A stretch of 64,000 nucleotides of DNA from Blattamonas nauphoetae (GCA_033064195.1 JARBJD010000010.1:558001-622000); one strand, 5' to 3'; shown: positions 45,601-57,400, numbered from the stretch's first letter. The notes: generated from the letters alone by a model not told the origin. Numbers and translations are program-made.

Positions 45601-46823
45601 TTCTCTCCTTTTCTTCTCTTTCAACGCTTTCTTTTCACTCCAATCGTCCATCTTTCTTTTGATTTCACGTTCTCTTGTCTCTCTCTTAATTGCCTCTTCT
45701 CTCTCCTCCCTCTCTAATCGTTCTTCTTCCTCCCTCACTTTCTTCTCTTCCTCTTCCGCCTTCTGTTGCAGGATCGCTTCTCCCCTCTTCAAACGAGCTG
45801 TAGTCATTTCTCTATTTTTCCGTTCCATCTCCTCCAAGAGCATCTCTTCCTCCATGACACGCAGTTTCTCTTCATCGATACGTTGATTCTCCAGTTCGAC
45901 CTGTCTCTGCTTGTCCTCTTCCAATTGTGCCTCTCTCTGAAGTTCTCGTTCCATGTGAAGAAGGCGTATTTCGTCGCTTTCCTCTGTCCACCTTGAGAAT
46001 ACCCTCTTTACCACACGAACTGGCGCCGTGACGAGGGATGTCAGAGAATCGCCGAGAAATTGGAACACTGACATGTTGCGAGGTTCTTCATTAAGATCAG
46101 TATCGTTGGGAACTGCTGTTGGTTCACGGAAAGGCGTCTCGTTGGTGATTGGTGGGAGTTGGATTCTTGGTGTCCTCCTTCCTGGAGTAGGTGTCTGTGA
46201 TGAGATTCCCAAAGATTCATCACTGGTTTTTTGTTGAGTTGGACGCAAAATTGATTTTGGGGTCGGTTGACTATGATGAATGTCATGAGAATTCGACTTG
46301 TTGCTATTCGCAGGTGTGGCTGTACAAAAAGAGGAAATATCATCAAAAAGAGTAGTTAAAGAGACGATATCGAAAGAAAGGTGTCAATACATGGAGATTT
46401 ATCCTGTCGAAGGGTTTTGTTGTCAGACATTCCAATCGCAGCGATGACCGATGGATGGGCGGACGTTGAGGAATACAAATGTTCTCCCTTTTGATTTGGT
46501 TGATGTCCAGAACGGGGCGGAGTGCCTTCAAGATGTTGTGGAAGGGCAAATGAAACTGTATTAGTCATCTGATGATCGAGACTGTTTATTGTTGGATCGT
46601 CGATAACCTCATCTTGAGAAAGGGTGTTAGAGATTTCTCTGGAAGTGTTTTTCCCTTTTTTCTTTTTTGGTTTGCGAACGGCTGCTTTTCGCTTGGGGAT
46701 TGGCTTGGGAGTGGTTTCCGTCGGTTCTTCGCCATTATCTTCTTCTCTGACTATCGACGTTGCTCGTGAAACTGACCGAGTGACATATCGTTGATTGGGA
46801 TCATTTGTGGTACGAGTACTCAT
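39631..46823 (-). CDS. MAN1/Src1-like inner nuclear membrane protein with tandem coiled-coil repeats
   Basis: Exon 1 is 46823-46391; exon 2 begins at 46319 after a 71-nt intron. The N-terminus has a basic, NLS-like patch (KRKAAVRKPKKKKGK). A huge Lys/Glu/Arg/Ala coiled coil made of nested repeats follows. The C-terminal 500 residues have the layout of MAN1/Src1/Heh proteins. First is a membrane helix (LILLFVTVVVVVFLALFFGG). Then comes a lumenal domain with CPRHGLCIQV, QCLPGY and FTCRQFG. A second helix (VVIFTLIFVILVALVV) precedes a winged-helix-like tail with PRIRSLFVKHEL. Such proteins tether chromatin to the inner nuclear membrane. No LEM/HEH motif was identified. Within the repeats the assembled frame is shifted by single-base length differences in homopolymers, with a stop at 43246-43248. 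Confidence 0.65.
41611..45570. repeat. Nested tandem repeat: 84-bp units inside 798/882-bp units
   Basis: The block CCCAATCCCAAAAACACTTC recurs near 41613, 42411, 43291, 44173 (one A shorter) and 45057. The spacing is 798 once and then about 882 bp. The difference is one 84-bp subunit encoding 28 residues (KAEAERIRKEEERERRAQLE then REKQEAAAQ). The subunit occurs 3, 4, 4, 4 and 3 times in the five blocks, 18 in all. Each large unit also encodes a hydrophobic patch (GLFGMLGGMFLWLGSVFGIG), which could be an amphipathic or membrane-dipping helix. Copies are nearly identical, so the array is young or homogenised. Confidence 0.9.
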
Positions 46824-47447
46824 CTTGATAGTGTGTATCGAGACTCGAGAAAAGGGGAACCCACAACCTCATCAATAATCATAATATGATAACATTTTTG
46901 AACTTTATGTTCTCTAAATAGTATAATTCTCCGAATGTATGATTGGTGTTGATGAATTTTCTGAGATGAGGGAGTTGAAGTGAACGACAAAATCAATGAA
47001 TATCCGTTTCTGTCTCACTTCGATGGACATAAAAACGGAAGAGACATTGATGACAGATTATTTGACCCGAAATGAGTCCCGTGGAAGGTGTGTTTAAGAG
47101 GATATACGTTCGAGTGAGTGACGTGATGGTGTCACAATGGTGTGATGTTCAATGAAATGACCCTGCATAAAAATGATTCGTCTCATAACATTCAACAATC
47201 ACAGCCAATTTAAAAGGAAATATGTTCTTTTGTTCGTTGTTTTTGTGACTTTGAGGGTGTGACAGATGTGTGAAATATGAGATGACTTCCAGTTTATCCA
47301 TGTTTAAGATGAAGAAAATACATTCATGTGTAGAGTATATTTGTGATATTGCGTATCGAAGAATGACTCCCAGGGGATGTGGAGAAAAAAGGAGATCATT
47401 CTGATGAGATTATTATGGCCAGATTTGTCCTAACTTTGAGTGTGTGA
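46824..47447. other. Divergent intergenic region, no gene seen
   Basis: A 624-bp AT-rich region between the MAN1-like and BRE1-like genes, which are transcribed away from it. It presumably contains both promoters. No recognisable RNA gene or repeat. Confidence 0.4.
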
Positions 47448-50380
47448 ATGACCAGTGCCGATGCTATCGATCTAAATCTTCTCAAGGAGCAAAACAGTCG
47501 ATTGGCAGCGGATTGGACCATCAAGAAGCAGGAGGTCCAGCAATCCCAGAAAACCATCACACAGCTCCAGACAAAGATAAATTCACTACAATCAGTGATC
47601 TCTTTTCAGCACAACACTCTTCATTACGTTTGATTTTAGATGTTTTTGTGTTTATGAGCCATTTTCATAGATTCAATCATCTTTTCAATCACTCCTCCAA
47701 TCAATCCCTGGTGCTGCGAAAAATCAATGTTTGATCTGTTTATCTGATCATCATTCTCAATTATATTCTCTTTCTTGTGACTTTTTTCGATTGTAACACA
47801 GCACTCGCCGATTTTCCGACGATCCCTCTCGAAAAAATCCTCTCTGACACTCCAGATGAACAAGAAAACGTTTCAAATACCCGGTCCCTATTAGCAAACC
47901 AGAGATCAGAGCTTCACACAATTCTACAGCAGCTAGCGACGTTTTGCACACGTATCGACCAGCCAACATCGATGGGAGACTCTCACTCCACTCCTCAACC
48001 TCTTTCCCAACAATTGTCTCATCTTTTCTCGACAATAGAATCACATGTGACACTTAAGTCACAACTTGATTCCAGTCTTGAACAATTGAGAGAGTTTGAA
48101 GCCGATAAAGCCAATCTTGAACTTCAAGTTCATAACCTGAAGCGTCGCGCAGAAATGCAACCACCAAAGTATGCATGACAATCCTCTCATTTCTTAAATC
48201 ATTCTTGATCTTTAGAGTGTCTTCTCCCGCCCCATCACCGTCGCCCGCCCCTCAGAAACCATCACTCCCAAACCATTCTCAACCATCATCCCCATCTCAA
48301 TCACCAGGACCAAGCGGAACCGATACCAATCAACCAGCTCAAGCAGCGAGATCTAATACAGAACAACTGGAATTAGACGAAATGAAGGCCGTTCTTGTCA
48401 CAAAAGACAGACAAATTGAAAAACTCCTCAATGAAAAGGGTAAATTACAAGAGCAAGTTTCAAACTTAAAAGCCATGGAACCAGTGGACGAAGTAATCAA
48501 GAAAACAAAACTTTATCAAGCTCTCAAAACTCAATTCGCACAGCTCACTATGGAAAGGAAAGTTTGGGATTTAATGTCATTCAACAAACATTTACATTAT
48601 CAATATTCATTTCTACTCCACATAATCTCCATCTTTCCTCCCATTCTTTAGCAAGCTGACGAAGAGCTTCAACGACAGTCCAAACAAATCGAATCGCTAA
48701 CACACACGTTCAACCACTACAAGACAAGTACTGCAAATCAAATTGCTCATGAACAGACAACATTTACGCAAAAACTTGTTGAGAGCGAAAAAATCATCGG
48801 CCAACTAAGAGAGAAGGTGCAAAACCTCTTCGAAATGATCGATCTGATGAAACGAGGTCTTTCCATTGCTGAGCACGAAAAGAAGCTGATGTCACGGGCC
48901 CAAAGACAAGCCCTGTCTCAAAAGAAATCGGAAAAAGAGCCCGACAAAGAACCGGGCTATGTGCATATCCTGCACGTGAAGATCAACGAGCAGAAAGAGC
49001 GGGTGAAGCAGCTGCAGAACGCAAATGACTCTCTCCGCACAATCACTTGGACTCTTCTGACCATGCTGCGGAACCCTCTGTCAGAGGATCTGAAGGAAGA
49101 GCAGGAAGTGTTTGAGGAGGGTGAAGTCCCTGAGCACCCGGGAGAAACACGAGAAGACAGAATGGAACGAACCCTGATCGAGATCGAGAAGCTAGAAAAT
49201 CAGGTCAGAGCACAACAGACACTCGAATTGAAGAAGGAGGAAGCTCAGTGGGAATTCGGGCGATCACAAAGACTCACCCCAACACAAACACAATCGCCAG
49301 ATGACATGGACATCAGTGTGAGCCCATTCGAGAAAGTCAGCATGACCGAGCCACTCGCTCGGAGACGGTCGGACTCGATTGATTACTCATCGCAGCGCGG
49401 GGAGAAGATGATGAAGACTGATGAGACGATGCTCAATCAGCGGAGTGGCTCGCTCGCACAGCCGCTCAACACACCACTCCCCCTCCCACCGTCTCTCACC
49501 ACTGCCATTCATTCGTATGTTTCGGAGATGTCGCGAGAGAAGAGGCGAAGTTTTGAGGAGCTGAGTGAGCAGTACGCTGAGTTGGAAGCAAAGATGGCCG
49601 GGTTTGTGTCGACAGCCACGCAGAAAGAGGAGATGTATGACAAAGCACTGAAGGATCAGGTGAAGAACAATCACAGATTCAACACGTTGGAAGAAACACG
49701 ACAGCTGCTGAAGGAAAAATGTGCTCATCAAGCGAAATTGTTGGAAGAGAAGAACGAGATTCTGGCGCAGTTGGAGGAGGAGAGGAAGGAGGAGGAGGAA
49801 CGTGTGAAGAGTCTCTCTTCTGAACTGACGAAGATGAGCGAATTGGCTCAGAAGTCGCAAGTGTATATGAACGACCAGGAGCAGAAACTGTCCAGCCTGA
49901 CTGACAGCATGGCTCTGAAAGCTGCGCAGGTCACAGAGCTCCAACAACAACTCACTTTGGAGCGAGAGGCCAAACTTCGGATGGAGAAGGAGAAGGTCAA
50001 CACGGAGTCGGAAGCGATGGTTCTGAGGCAGAGGCTCGGTGGCGATCCGGTTGATGGAAGCGAGTTGGCACAGAAATTGGACATGTATAAGGTATGTCAG
50101 AGACGGTCTATTCTCTCTTTTGGTTCCTGTTGTCTTTCTCGTCAACTCTGCCACTTCACTCATTCTCTTTCCATCCTAATCCTTCCTTCTTCCTCTCCCC
50201 ATCCAGAAACTTCTTGATTGTTCGGTCTGTCATGTTCGTCCGAAGAACGTGCTGATCACGAAATGCTTCCACATGTTCTGCAAAGAGTGTATCCACGATG
50301 TGATCCAGTCCAGGTCTCGGAAATGCCCGCAGTGTGGAGAGAAGTTTGCACAAGAAGAAGCTCGCACCTTTTATTTCTGA
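47448..50380 (+). CDS. BRE1: BRE1-like (RNF20/40) E3 ubiquitin ligase
   Basis: About five exons: 47448 to about 47630, 47802-48168, 48216-48561, 48652-50091 and 50207-50380. The later junctions are in frame; the exact donor of exon 1 is unresolved because the phases do not match at the obvious site. The body is long coiled coil with a Pro/Ser-rich linker encoded around 48220-48340. The last exon is a C3HC4 RING: CSVCHVRPKNVLITKCFHMF, then CKECI and RKCPQCGEKF, ending in TFYF. Position, pattern and tail match BRE1, which with Rad6 monoubiquitinates histone H2B to promote transcription elongation and H3K4 methylation. The protein is near 810 residues, close to animal RNF20 (975) and yeast Bre1 (700). 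Confidence 0.85.
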
Positions 50381-50544
50381 AAGCAGAACTTTATCTAATC
50401 TTTATTTTGTTTCTCATTTCATGGAATCAACAACGTTTGATACTTGCACCATTTTTCTACCGCGAACTTCATCAGAAACAAAATATCGACCGTTGATCCC
50501 ACCATCCTCACTACAAGACCCCAACAATTTAACGTTTCTGGGAC

Positions 50545-50616
50545 GGCCGCTTAGTCTAGTGGTATGATTCTCGCTTCGGGTGCGAGAGGTCGTGGGTTCA
50601 ATTCCCGCAGCGGCCC
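50545..50616 (+). tRNA. tRNA-Pro (anticodon CGG)
   Basis: A full cloverleaf can be drawn. The acceptor stem pairs GGCCGCT with AGCGGCC. The A box is TTAGTCTAGTGG, the anticodon stem pairs TCTCGC with GCGAGA around the loop TTCGGGT (anticodon CGG, 50577-50579), and the T arm contains GGTTCAATTCC (B box). It closely resembles animal tRNA-Pro. There is no intron. A T-run (about 50620-50636) follows and would terminate RNA polymerase III. Confidence 0.95.
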
Positions 50617-50618
50617 AA

Positions 50619-50636
50619 CTTTTTTCTTTTTTGGAT
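50619..50636 (+). terminator. Pol III terminator of tRNA-Pro
   Basis: Two T runs separated by a single C lie three bases after the tRNA acceptor end, a typical RNA polymerase III stop signal. Confidence 0.75.
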
Positions 50637-50721
50637 TGAATCATATATTTTGTTTGCACTGGATAGACAAATGGAAATTGCAAGATTTTTTAAAAAAATA
50701 AGAAGCGAATAAAGGAGTTAT

Positions 50722-51409
50722 TTATGTTTGGGCTAATTTTGATGCCTTCAGTTGTTCTGTACCTCCAGCATGCCAATCTTCCAATTGTTGGATGGCATCG
50801 GTACTTCCAGCAAAGACTAAGAGAAGAAAAACAAGAGAACATCTCAATTAATGAAGAAAACAGACTCTTTTTTTCCAACTCTGATAAACGTGAAATTTGA
50901 CTTCGGTCAAGCTCTCGGTTGTAAGTATGAGATTTGGTGAGAATTTCTTGAAATCTTGGTCCCCATATCTGTGTGAGGAAGGCTCGATGATCCTCCATTC
51001 CACTTCCAATTCTTGAAGCGAAAGTGAATGATGACAAAATAAAAATCATTCGAAATCATACGAAGCAAGTTGAATGCCATATTCATAGATGTTTGGCACT
51101 TCTGAAAGCGAGCATGCTGTGGGATCTGAAATGAGCATGTTTTTATTGCTCGTTTCAAGGCACTGAGGCGTCAAAATCTGTCCAAAATGATTATTAACAA
51201 GAGAACGCGCGAGCCAAATGGGAATATTGACAATATCTCCTTGATTAATCTGAATTTAATTTGAAAATGAATGCGATGAGGAATACTGTTGTATCAGTCC
51301 CTCCTGGATTCAAATAACCAACACTCTCTGCAGGTTGGAAAAATTTAAAAGGAACAGTTTGCTGAGAAACTAAAAATTGATCGATCGAGTAGAAATCTTG
51401 TGTCAGCAT
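50722..51409 (-). CDS. PSF3: GINS complex subunit Psf3
   Basis: Four exons (51409-51287, 51249-51062, 51011-50866, 50816-50722) sum to 183 codons plus stop, near the usual 190-215. The N-terminal B domain begins DFYSIDQFLVSQQTVPFKF and continues VGYLNPGG and IVNIPIWLARSL, the hallmark FKF...LGYLDPSG...LPLWLA pattern of Psf3. The helical A domain follows (FLTQIWGPRFQEILTKSHTY, then a short EKKIF segment and a C-terminal EDWHAG). Psf3 with Sld5, Psf1 and Psf2 forms GINS, which joins Cdc45 and MCM2-7 as the replicative helicase. Start ATG chosen because an upstream open stretch has no ATG and is not conserved. It lies tail-to-tail with the tRNA-Pro and BRE1 genes. Confidence 0.88.
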
Positions 51410-51643
51410 TTCCTGCAGGTTCGATCTAATCACTCAAGACGAAACAGCCACAAAACCAGCTTCTCAATGATACATACGATTTATGCGTCAGGAACTTTTC
51501 AAATCCATCAGCTTATGAAACAAAGCAGTATCTGGTGGCGAGAGAAGCACTGCAAGAATGAATGCATAATAATCAAAAAGATTCGAAGCTATAACTCAAC
51601 AAAAAACATTTCCGAGAGTTCCAAGCCAAATCTAACCCAAAAT

Positions 51644-52102
51644 TCATAATTCTGGCTGATTAATCTGATGTTCAACTGTCTTGGTTTCCTCTATCTTCCG
51701 ATCGAACTCCTTCAGGGGATCGACAACATCTGGATCGGTTCCCCCTTCATGGGAGTCTGCTTTTAGTGTCTGATCTCCAGTCTTTGTCGAAGTGTGGGCG
51801 AAATTCTCTGACCCATCCCATGCTCGCTTCCTCCTCCTTACATAGTTTGCTTTGGTATCTTCACGAATGTACTCAGGAGTATCAGCAATAAATCTTGTAT
51901 ATGGAATAGCTCGCACGTGTCTCCGTGTCGTTCCGGTCTTTGCCTCCAATCCCTCTTTGGGATACGTGAGGCTATGTCGGACAGGGCGTTGAAATTTGAT
52001 TTGAGTAGGATCTTCACGGTTGACATGTGCCGCATACCTTGCCGATTCCGTGATGCTTCTTATTCTATCTTTGTAGTCTTCGCTGAATTTGCGATTGATC
52101 AT
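51644..52102 (-). CDS. Unrecognised 152-residue charged protein
   Basis: One open frame from ATG at 52102 to a stop at 51644. The protein is hydrophilic and Arg/Lys/Glu-rich with little predicted structure. It includes TRRHVRAIPYTRFIADTPEY and VRRRKRAWDGSENF, regular enough to suggest real coding. No signal peptide, membrane segment or cysteine. Its start is only 40 bp from the 3' end of the FKBP gene on the same strand. It could be a splicing-factor-type or flagellar small protein, but nothing specific is visible. An extra 5' exon cannot be excluded. Confidence 0.5.
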   Translation of the reverse strand: MINRKFSEDYKDRIRSITESARYAAHVNREDPTQIKFQRPVRHSLTYPKEGLEAKTGTTRRHVRAIPYTRFIADTPEYIREDTKANYVRRRKRAWDGSENFAHTSTKTGDQTLKADSHEGGTDPDVVDPLKEFDRKIEETKTVEHQINQPEL

Positions 52103-52141
52103 GTCAAGGACTGTTATATCGACAATTAATGCCTCATTGGC

Positions 52142-52594
52142 TTAAAAACAGTGGAAAAGGATGATAACTATGTCGGAAAGAATGTGCACACGCTTAATTG
52201 GTCCTGAACCATTCGCTCCGAACCCCATTTCTGAAGGGAATGTCAGTCTTCTTTTTTCCCCAACGCAACTACCTACAACACCCTGCATTCGGGACTGATA
52301 GAAAAAGAGACAGACTTCATCAACACCCTTGATGGTTTCTCCGTATCCAACACGAAAGACATAGGATTCCATATCCAGTGTTTCATCCATGACCTTGAGA
52401 TCGTTATAGGTCATTATCGTATAACTAATCTATGTGAAGGAGAGATTGGAGAATTTTAAGGGTGAAGGAGGTCAAACCTCCACCTCATCTGAGATATTCA
52501 CGCGTCGAGGACATCGACGAGGTAAGGAGAGAGTTTCGATTGTTAAACGATCTGACGGAGGACGGACATAAGGTTTGGAAAGATCGGGGGACAT
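52142..52594 (-). CDS. FKBP-type peptidyl-prolyl isomerase
   Basis: Minus-strand exons join as DEVE plus ISYTIMTYND, then YVFRVGYGETIKGVDE and GSCVGEKRRLTFPSEMGFG. This is the core of the FKBP fold, including the GEKRRLT signature, and matches FKBP blocks of the form VHYTG, FxLGxGxVIKG and GxGG. The likely catalytic or drug-binding aromatic residues are partly changed: HYTG reads SYTI, and the usual WD after IKG is VD. Rapamycin-type binding may therefore be weak. A first intron of 49 nt is supported by the frame. A 21-nt stretch (GTCTGTCTCTTTTTCTATCAG) after VDE looks like a second intron but is a multiple of three and could be read through. A signal-peptide exon at 52938 may belong to it. 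Confidence 0.7.
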
Positions 52595-52809
52595 ATCAGT
52601 TGCTTTACGAACTAATAGTGATCATAGAGTTCAGAGAATCGGCTCAGTGAGTGGAGTGAATTCAGACTGTATATCTTCGTGGGAGGGGGCTAAATTTGAG
52701 AGAAATGCAAAAAAAAGTCGTTTGAAAATGGTATAGAAAAGTATTGAAACCAATTGGAATAAATGTTAATTCTTATATGAAAAGCCTTTGCCGAAAAACA
52801 AGGGTGACA

Positions 52810-52938
52810 CACTTCATAATAGTACTCATCATCTTCCTCCATAGCTCTCCAAAATGTTTCGTTTAAATCATCCTCAATCGGTTCGCACTGAAGAATCGCC
52901 AGAAAAAAGAAGCTGATCATTGAAGAAAAAAGTATCAT
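52810..52938 (-). CDS. Possible signal-peptide first exon of the FKBP gene
   Basis: ATG at 52938 starts a textbook signal peptide (MILFSSMISFFFLAILQCEP) followed by an acidic segment (NETFWRAMEEDDEYYYE) and then a GT donor near 52811. The frame decays afterwards. The next coding sequence on this strand is the FKBP core 200 bp downstream, so this may be its first exon, making it a secreted or ER FKBP. I could not find a junction that keeps frame. It may instead be a separate tiny gene. It lies about 45 bp from the divergent La start. Confidence 0.4.
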
Positions 52939-52983
52939 GGGAACAGTCGATCTGACTTGTGATTTGGAGCTGAACAAGACGAA

Positions 52984-54339
52984 ATGACGGAAACTGCATC
53001 TCTTAACGAAAATATTAAGAAACAAACAGGTATGTTATCATTCATATTTCTCAGGTAACTTCAAAATGTCTCGTGCACCTTGTTTTCTCTCCTATTGTGG
53101 ATTTACCTCACAGAATTCTATTTTTCTGATCACAACCTCCCAAGAGACAAGTTTTTAAAGGCAAAAATTGCAGAGTCACCTGAAGGATGTCTGTCTCATT
53201 TCTCTTCTCTCATTCAATCAATCAATGTCATTTATCAGGGGTTTCTCTTGAAGTTATGACGAGCTTCAGAAAGCTAGGAGATCTGACGAAAGATATCAAG
53301 GTGATCGCCGAAGCCCTCGCTAACTCAACCATTTTGGAATTATCTGAAGACAAGACAAAAATCCGACGTCTCACTCCTGTTCCAACAGAACAAGATGTTA
53401 ATAACAGAACTTTGGTTGTTGTTTGACTTGTCTTTGTTTCTTCATGCTTTTAGACCAATATTCCCAAAGATTCCAACGTCGAAGCCATCTCGACGTTTTT
53501 CACTCAATTTGGACCTGTAGGAGCTGTCCGTTGTGTCACCGAACCTCAAACTGAAGTTTTTTCGGTATATTCTAATATTTCTTCCATTTACCAGGGAAAA
53601 GCCTTCATTGTTTTTGAAGAGCAAGCTGGTCTTGATTCCGCCATCGCTAAAGGTGATGACATGCCAAAATTCGGAGACAACAAAATTGAATGCAATAAAT
53701 TGTCTTTTTTATTTCTCTCTCATTTCTGTAGTAAAACCATCAAGAAGAAGGAGAAACCGGAAGTTCCTGATCGCAACGCCGAACTCCGCGCTCAAATTGA
53801 AGAAGAACGCAAAAGTATGTGCATATAGTTGCATGCATTCATGGGTCCACAGATCACGCACCTGGATGTATTCTCCGCTTTACATTCCCAGCTGATACAA
53901 ACACCGAGAATCTCCGCCCACTCGAACTGAAGGATTACTTCGGACACTTCGGTGAGATCCGCAGAGTAGAATTCCAGGAGGGTGAGAAAGTTGGGTTTGT
54001 GAATCTTCTTTCATCGTCATTTTTCTCAGAACAGCTCGTTTCGCGTCAGCTGAAGGATGCTCCCGAGCCAAAAAAGAACTGGATGAGAAAAAGGATTCCC
54101 ATAAGATCCAGGGAGTCGTTCCAGACATTACCATCTTGGAGGGAGAAGAGGAGCAGCGTGAGTGGGACTCGATTGCCGAGAAGCGATTGTCGCACGTCAA
54201 CCAATCCAGTGCTCGCGGAGGTCGAGGGGGACGCGGTCGTGGAAGAGGTGGGCGTGGAAGAGGAGGACGTGGAAGAGGCGGACGGGGAGGATCCAGAGAT
54301 CGACAGAATCGAATTGAGAGTGTTGTGGATGATGACTAA
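52984..54339 (+). CDS. SSB: La protein (RNA chaperone for pol III transcripts)
   Basis: Eight exons (52984-53029, 53114-53188, 53239-53420, 53454-53564, 53595-53701, 53732-53814, 53853-53981, 54035-54339) sum to 345 codons plus TAA. The La motif reads EFYFSDHNLPRDKFLKAKI and continues through VIAEALANSTILELSEDKTK. RRM1 follows, beginning RTLVVTNIPKDS and including GKAFIVFEE, then a basic linker, then a second RRM-like domain (ILRFTFPAD, YFGHFGEIRRVEF) corresponding to the xRRM. The C-terminus is an RGG repeat (about GGRGRGRGGRGRGGRGRGG). La binds the UUU-3'OH tail of new pol III RNAs, including tRNA precursors. The placement of the last intron was set by phase only. Confidence 0.9.
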
Positions 54340-54453
54340 ACGAGAACATGAAAAGCGACTCACTTCATCAAAATTGACTTTCCAAATGATAAAAAAGACG
54401 AATTGGTTCATAATAAAGAACAGTACTGTCTTGGACAGGTGAATGAAGTGTTG

Positions 54454-57400
54454 TCAATGACCCATCGCCGCGTCCTCGAAGAGCTCATCGTTCCCTTCCA
54501 AGATCGGGTCGTCCGCCAGCTCCAACACTCTCACCTCCTTCCTCACTCCCTTTGCCTGGGCCTGTTTGCTCTTTGCTTTCGGTTTTTTGGAGGGTTTCGG
54601 TGGTGAAGGAGGGTGTTCGTCGTCATCATCGTCTCTGAGCATTTCCGTCTGATGGACCGCTCTTGGCTGAGCCTCCTCTTCCTCATCTTCCACATCGTCG
54701 TCGTTGACGATGGTTGTGCGGTGGGTAGGTTCTGGTGCTGGCTCGGTCTTCTTTTTTTCCTGGAAGTTCTGCCAGAAGTTGCGTAGGGCTTCAAATACCT
54801 CGGGCTCTCTCTCTGGCATCGATTGGTCAAATGTCTTGGTCAGTTTGAGGAAGTGTTTCCCAACTTTCATCAGTTCCTTTCGTTTCAACTTCGGGAAGAA
54901 CTGCTCGATCAGATGAAGGGTGTGTATGCGCATGGAGAGGTCAGAACCCGTCCAGTCAACCAAAGACTGGCAGACTTTAACAGCTTCCGAATGATTTCCG
55001 AATGGTGGAGGAAGTTGAGAGGTTATTGTTCGTGCAATTTGGATAGCATAGTGTTGGGAGAGGAGTGGAGGCTCGGAAAAAGTGAACTCAGAAAGATCTT
55101 GAAAAGTCGTTAAGTCCACTCGATATTCTGGCTTTGGGGGAATGTCGTCTTTCTCCACACGATCTTTGATCGCATCTGTTCGTATTTTCATCTCGTCAGC
55201 GAAGATGGCGTTCTGAAGTGTCTTCGCTTCTTCCCTCAGTCGCTGTGTTCGCCTCGCGAGATTTCTCCCCATTCCAAACAAGCACGGTGCGAAGTATGGA
55301 ACCAGGTCGATTGAATTTGGATCCGTGTAGAGTGATGTCCGAATGGACTCGATGAGGCGTGTCAGTCGTTTTCGGATGGAGTTTCTGACGAGATTGTATT
55401 GGACGAAGACGGGGTTGTCGAGAAGACGTCTGATAGACTCGTTCGTCACAGCGAGTGAGGTTTGTCTGGTGAATCTGGTGAAGAACGAGACGGGAGAGAA
55501 GGCCGATGGGATGGGCGACTGGAGAGAGGATTGAGTGAACGATTTGCGGGTGACCATGCCATCAGCGATGTGATTGATGAAGCCGAGATAATCTCGCACA
55601 ACTCCGGTCATCTGAGCATTATTGGAGATCAGGTTGTCTGTGAACACGAGTGGGAAGATCGACGTATCCGCTGTTTGGGACGAGAGGAAGATGAGTGCTT
55701 CTCGGCTGAGTTTCTTTGTTGGAATTGGTATGGTTGGTGTCTCTTCGAGCTCAATATCTTCGTCTTCCACAGGATCTGGATATGCCGATGTCCGTTTCGT
55801 CTTCTGAATTGGCTTTGGTGCTCCATCTCCCTCCTCATTCGCTCTTTGAGCCATTTCGGTGATTTCAGTCTCTGTGCTCACGACAATATCCTCCGCGAGT
55901 TCAACAATCCTCTTGTTCACCAGCTGCTGATGAGCATAAAGCAGAATTATTGATGCCTCCGCAAAACGCTGCATTTGTTCGGCGATATCTGGTGAAAGAT
56001 TCACTGTGGGGAACGGGGTTGGGGTCGGCAATTGTTTAAACAAGAAATACAACTTGCGAACGGAGATGAAGGCCGAGTCTCTGACAGCTTGCGAGGGCGA
56101 GTTCAGGAGCGACCTGAACGTGGAGATGGCGTTGTTGAGGAGACGACTGAACGTGTCGAGTGGGATGACAGTAGCGAGATCGTCCGAGAGTTCTGATTCT
56201 TCTTCCTCGACGACGCTTTTCTGTCGAGATTTCGGCTTTGGTTTGGCACTCTTTGTGTCTTTCTTCGTTTTTGGCTTCTTCTTCGGATTGTCCGATTCGG
56301 CTTCCTCGTCTTTCTCCTCGCTCTGTTCCTCCATCTCATCGGCCGACCGATCTGCAGAACTTATTCGAAGCTGTGCAATCTTTGCCCATCCCAACAGAAG
56401 AACCTGAATCGTGCAGAGATACTTTGCGACTTTGGGGTGATTGGGAAACGACCCCTCAACCATCTGCCGCAGGATCGAGTTGACTGTCTCAGAGAGCGAC
56501 GAGACGATTCCGCCAGGCGAGAGAAAGCCGAGTAGATGTGTAAGTCGCTTGAGGTGGACGGTGAGCGAGACGAGATGTTGGTTGATCTGTGGGTCTCCGA
56601 AAATGGCAATTTCATCTTCGATCGTCATGTCCTCCACTGTCAAATGGAGAGTGTGGACTGGATTTTGAATCTGTGACAGAATCTGCGACTCAGTCACAAT
56701 CGGATTCTTCCCCTTTTTCTTCTTTCCTCCTTTGTCCGAGGCAGGGTTCGCAATCTGATTCAGGTCATGTGTGATCGACTCGACCATTGAATCAAAGAGC
56801 GATTCGACAAACTTTGAAAATTGGTCACTGATTTGGACAGGGATCTTGGAGAGATGATTGATCAGCGACGCGAGTGACTTGAGGGTGGAGGCAGAGAGTT
56901 GTTTGAGATACTGCGAGCGGAGGAGCGTGATGAGGGCTTCAACAGACCCAACTGCCTTCCGAAAATCCAACTTTTGCCAATCGAGGAGAGGAAGGAGCGA
57001 CAGAAAATGGAGAAGCATTCGCTCGTCTTGCATGAGGAGACTCAAAATGACTGACATGTTCGACAAAACGACCTCAGACAATCTGCTCAGGGAGTTCCCG
57101 TTAGGATTGGGTGTATTTGGCAGCCGTCGCATGAGTCTGTTTGTCTCTTTCGTGAACCCTTCAGACGAAGTCACTTCAATCAGATGAAAATGATGACGAA
57201 CGAAGCTGGAGCTCTCGACTGTTTTGGTGAGAGGGGTCCCTTTGAAGCAGGAAAGGTAAGCACATTGGTACATGAGCTCGATCAGAAGAGGGACCAAATC
57301 GGCCTGAACGGAATATTGTGTCGCCACGTGACTCTCATCGTCTTCATCGTCTTCATCATCGTCATCGACAACTTGCGAGGCTCGTCCCCTCCTTCCCTTC

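Noticed and set aside
41550-45720. Long plus-strand open frames rich in Leu, Ser and Phe opposite the repeat array
   Set aside because: They are antisense shadows of the Lys/Glu-rich coiled-coil repeats, mirror their periodicity and break at the same places. They have no start context.
50414-50683. Minus-strand open frame spanning the tRNA
   Set aside because: It runs through the tRNA-Pro gene on the opposite strand, so it cannot be a real coding region.
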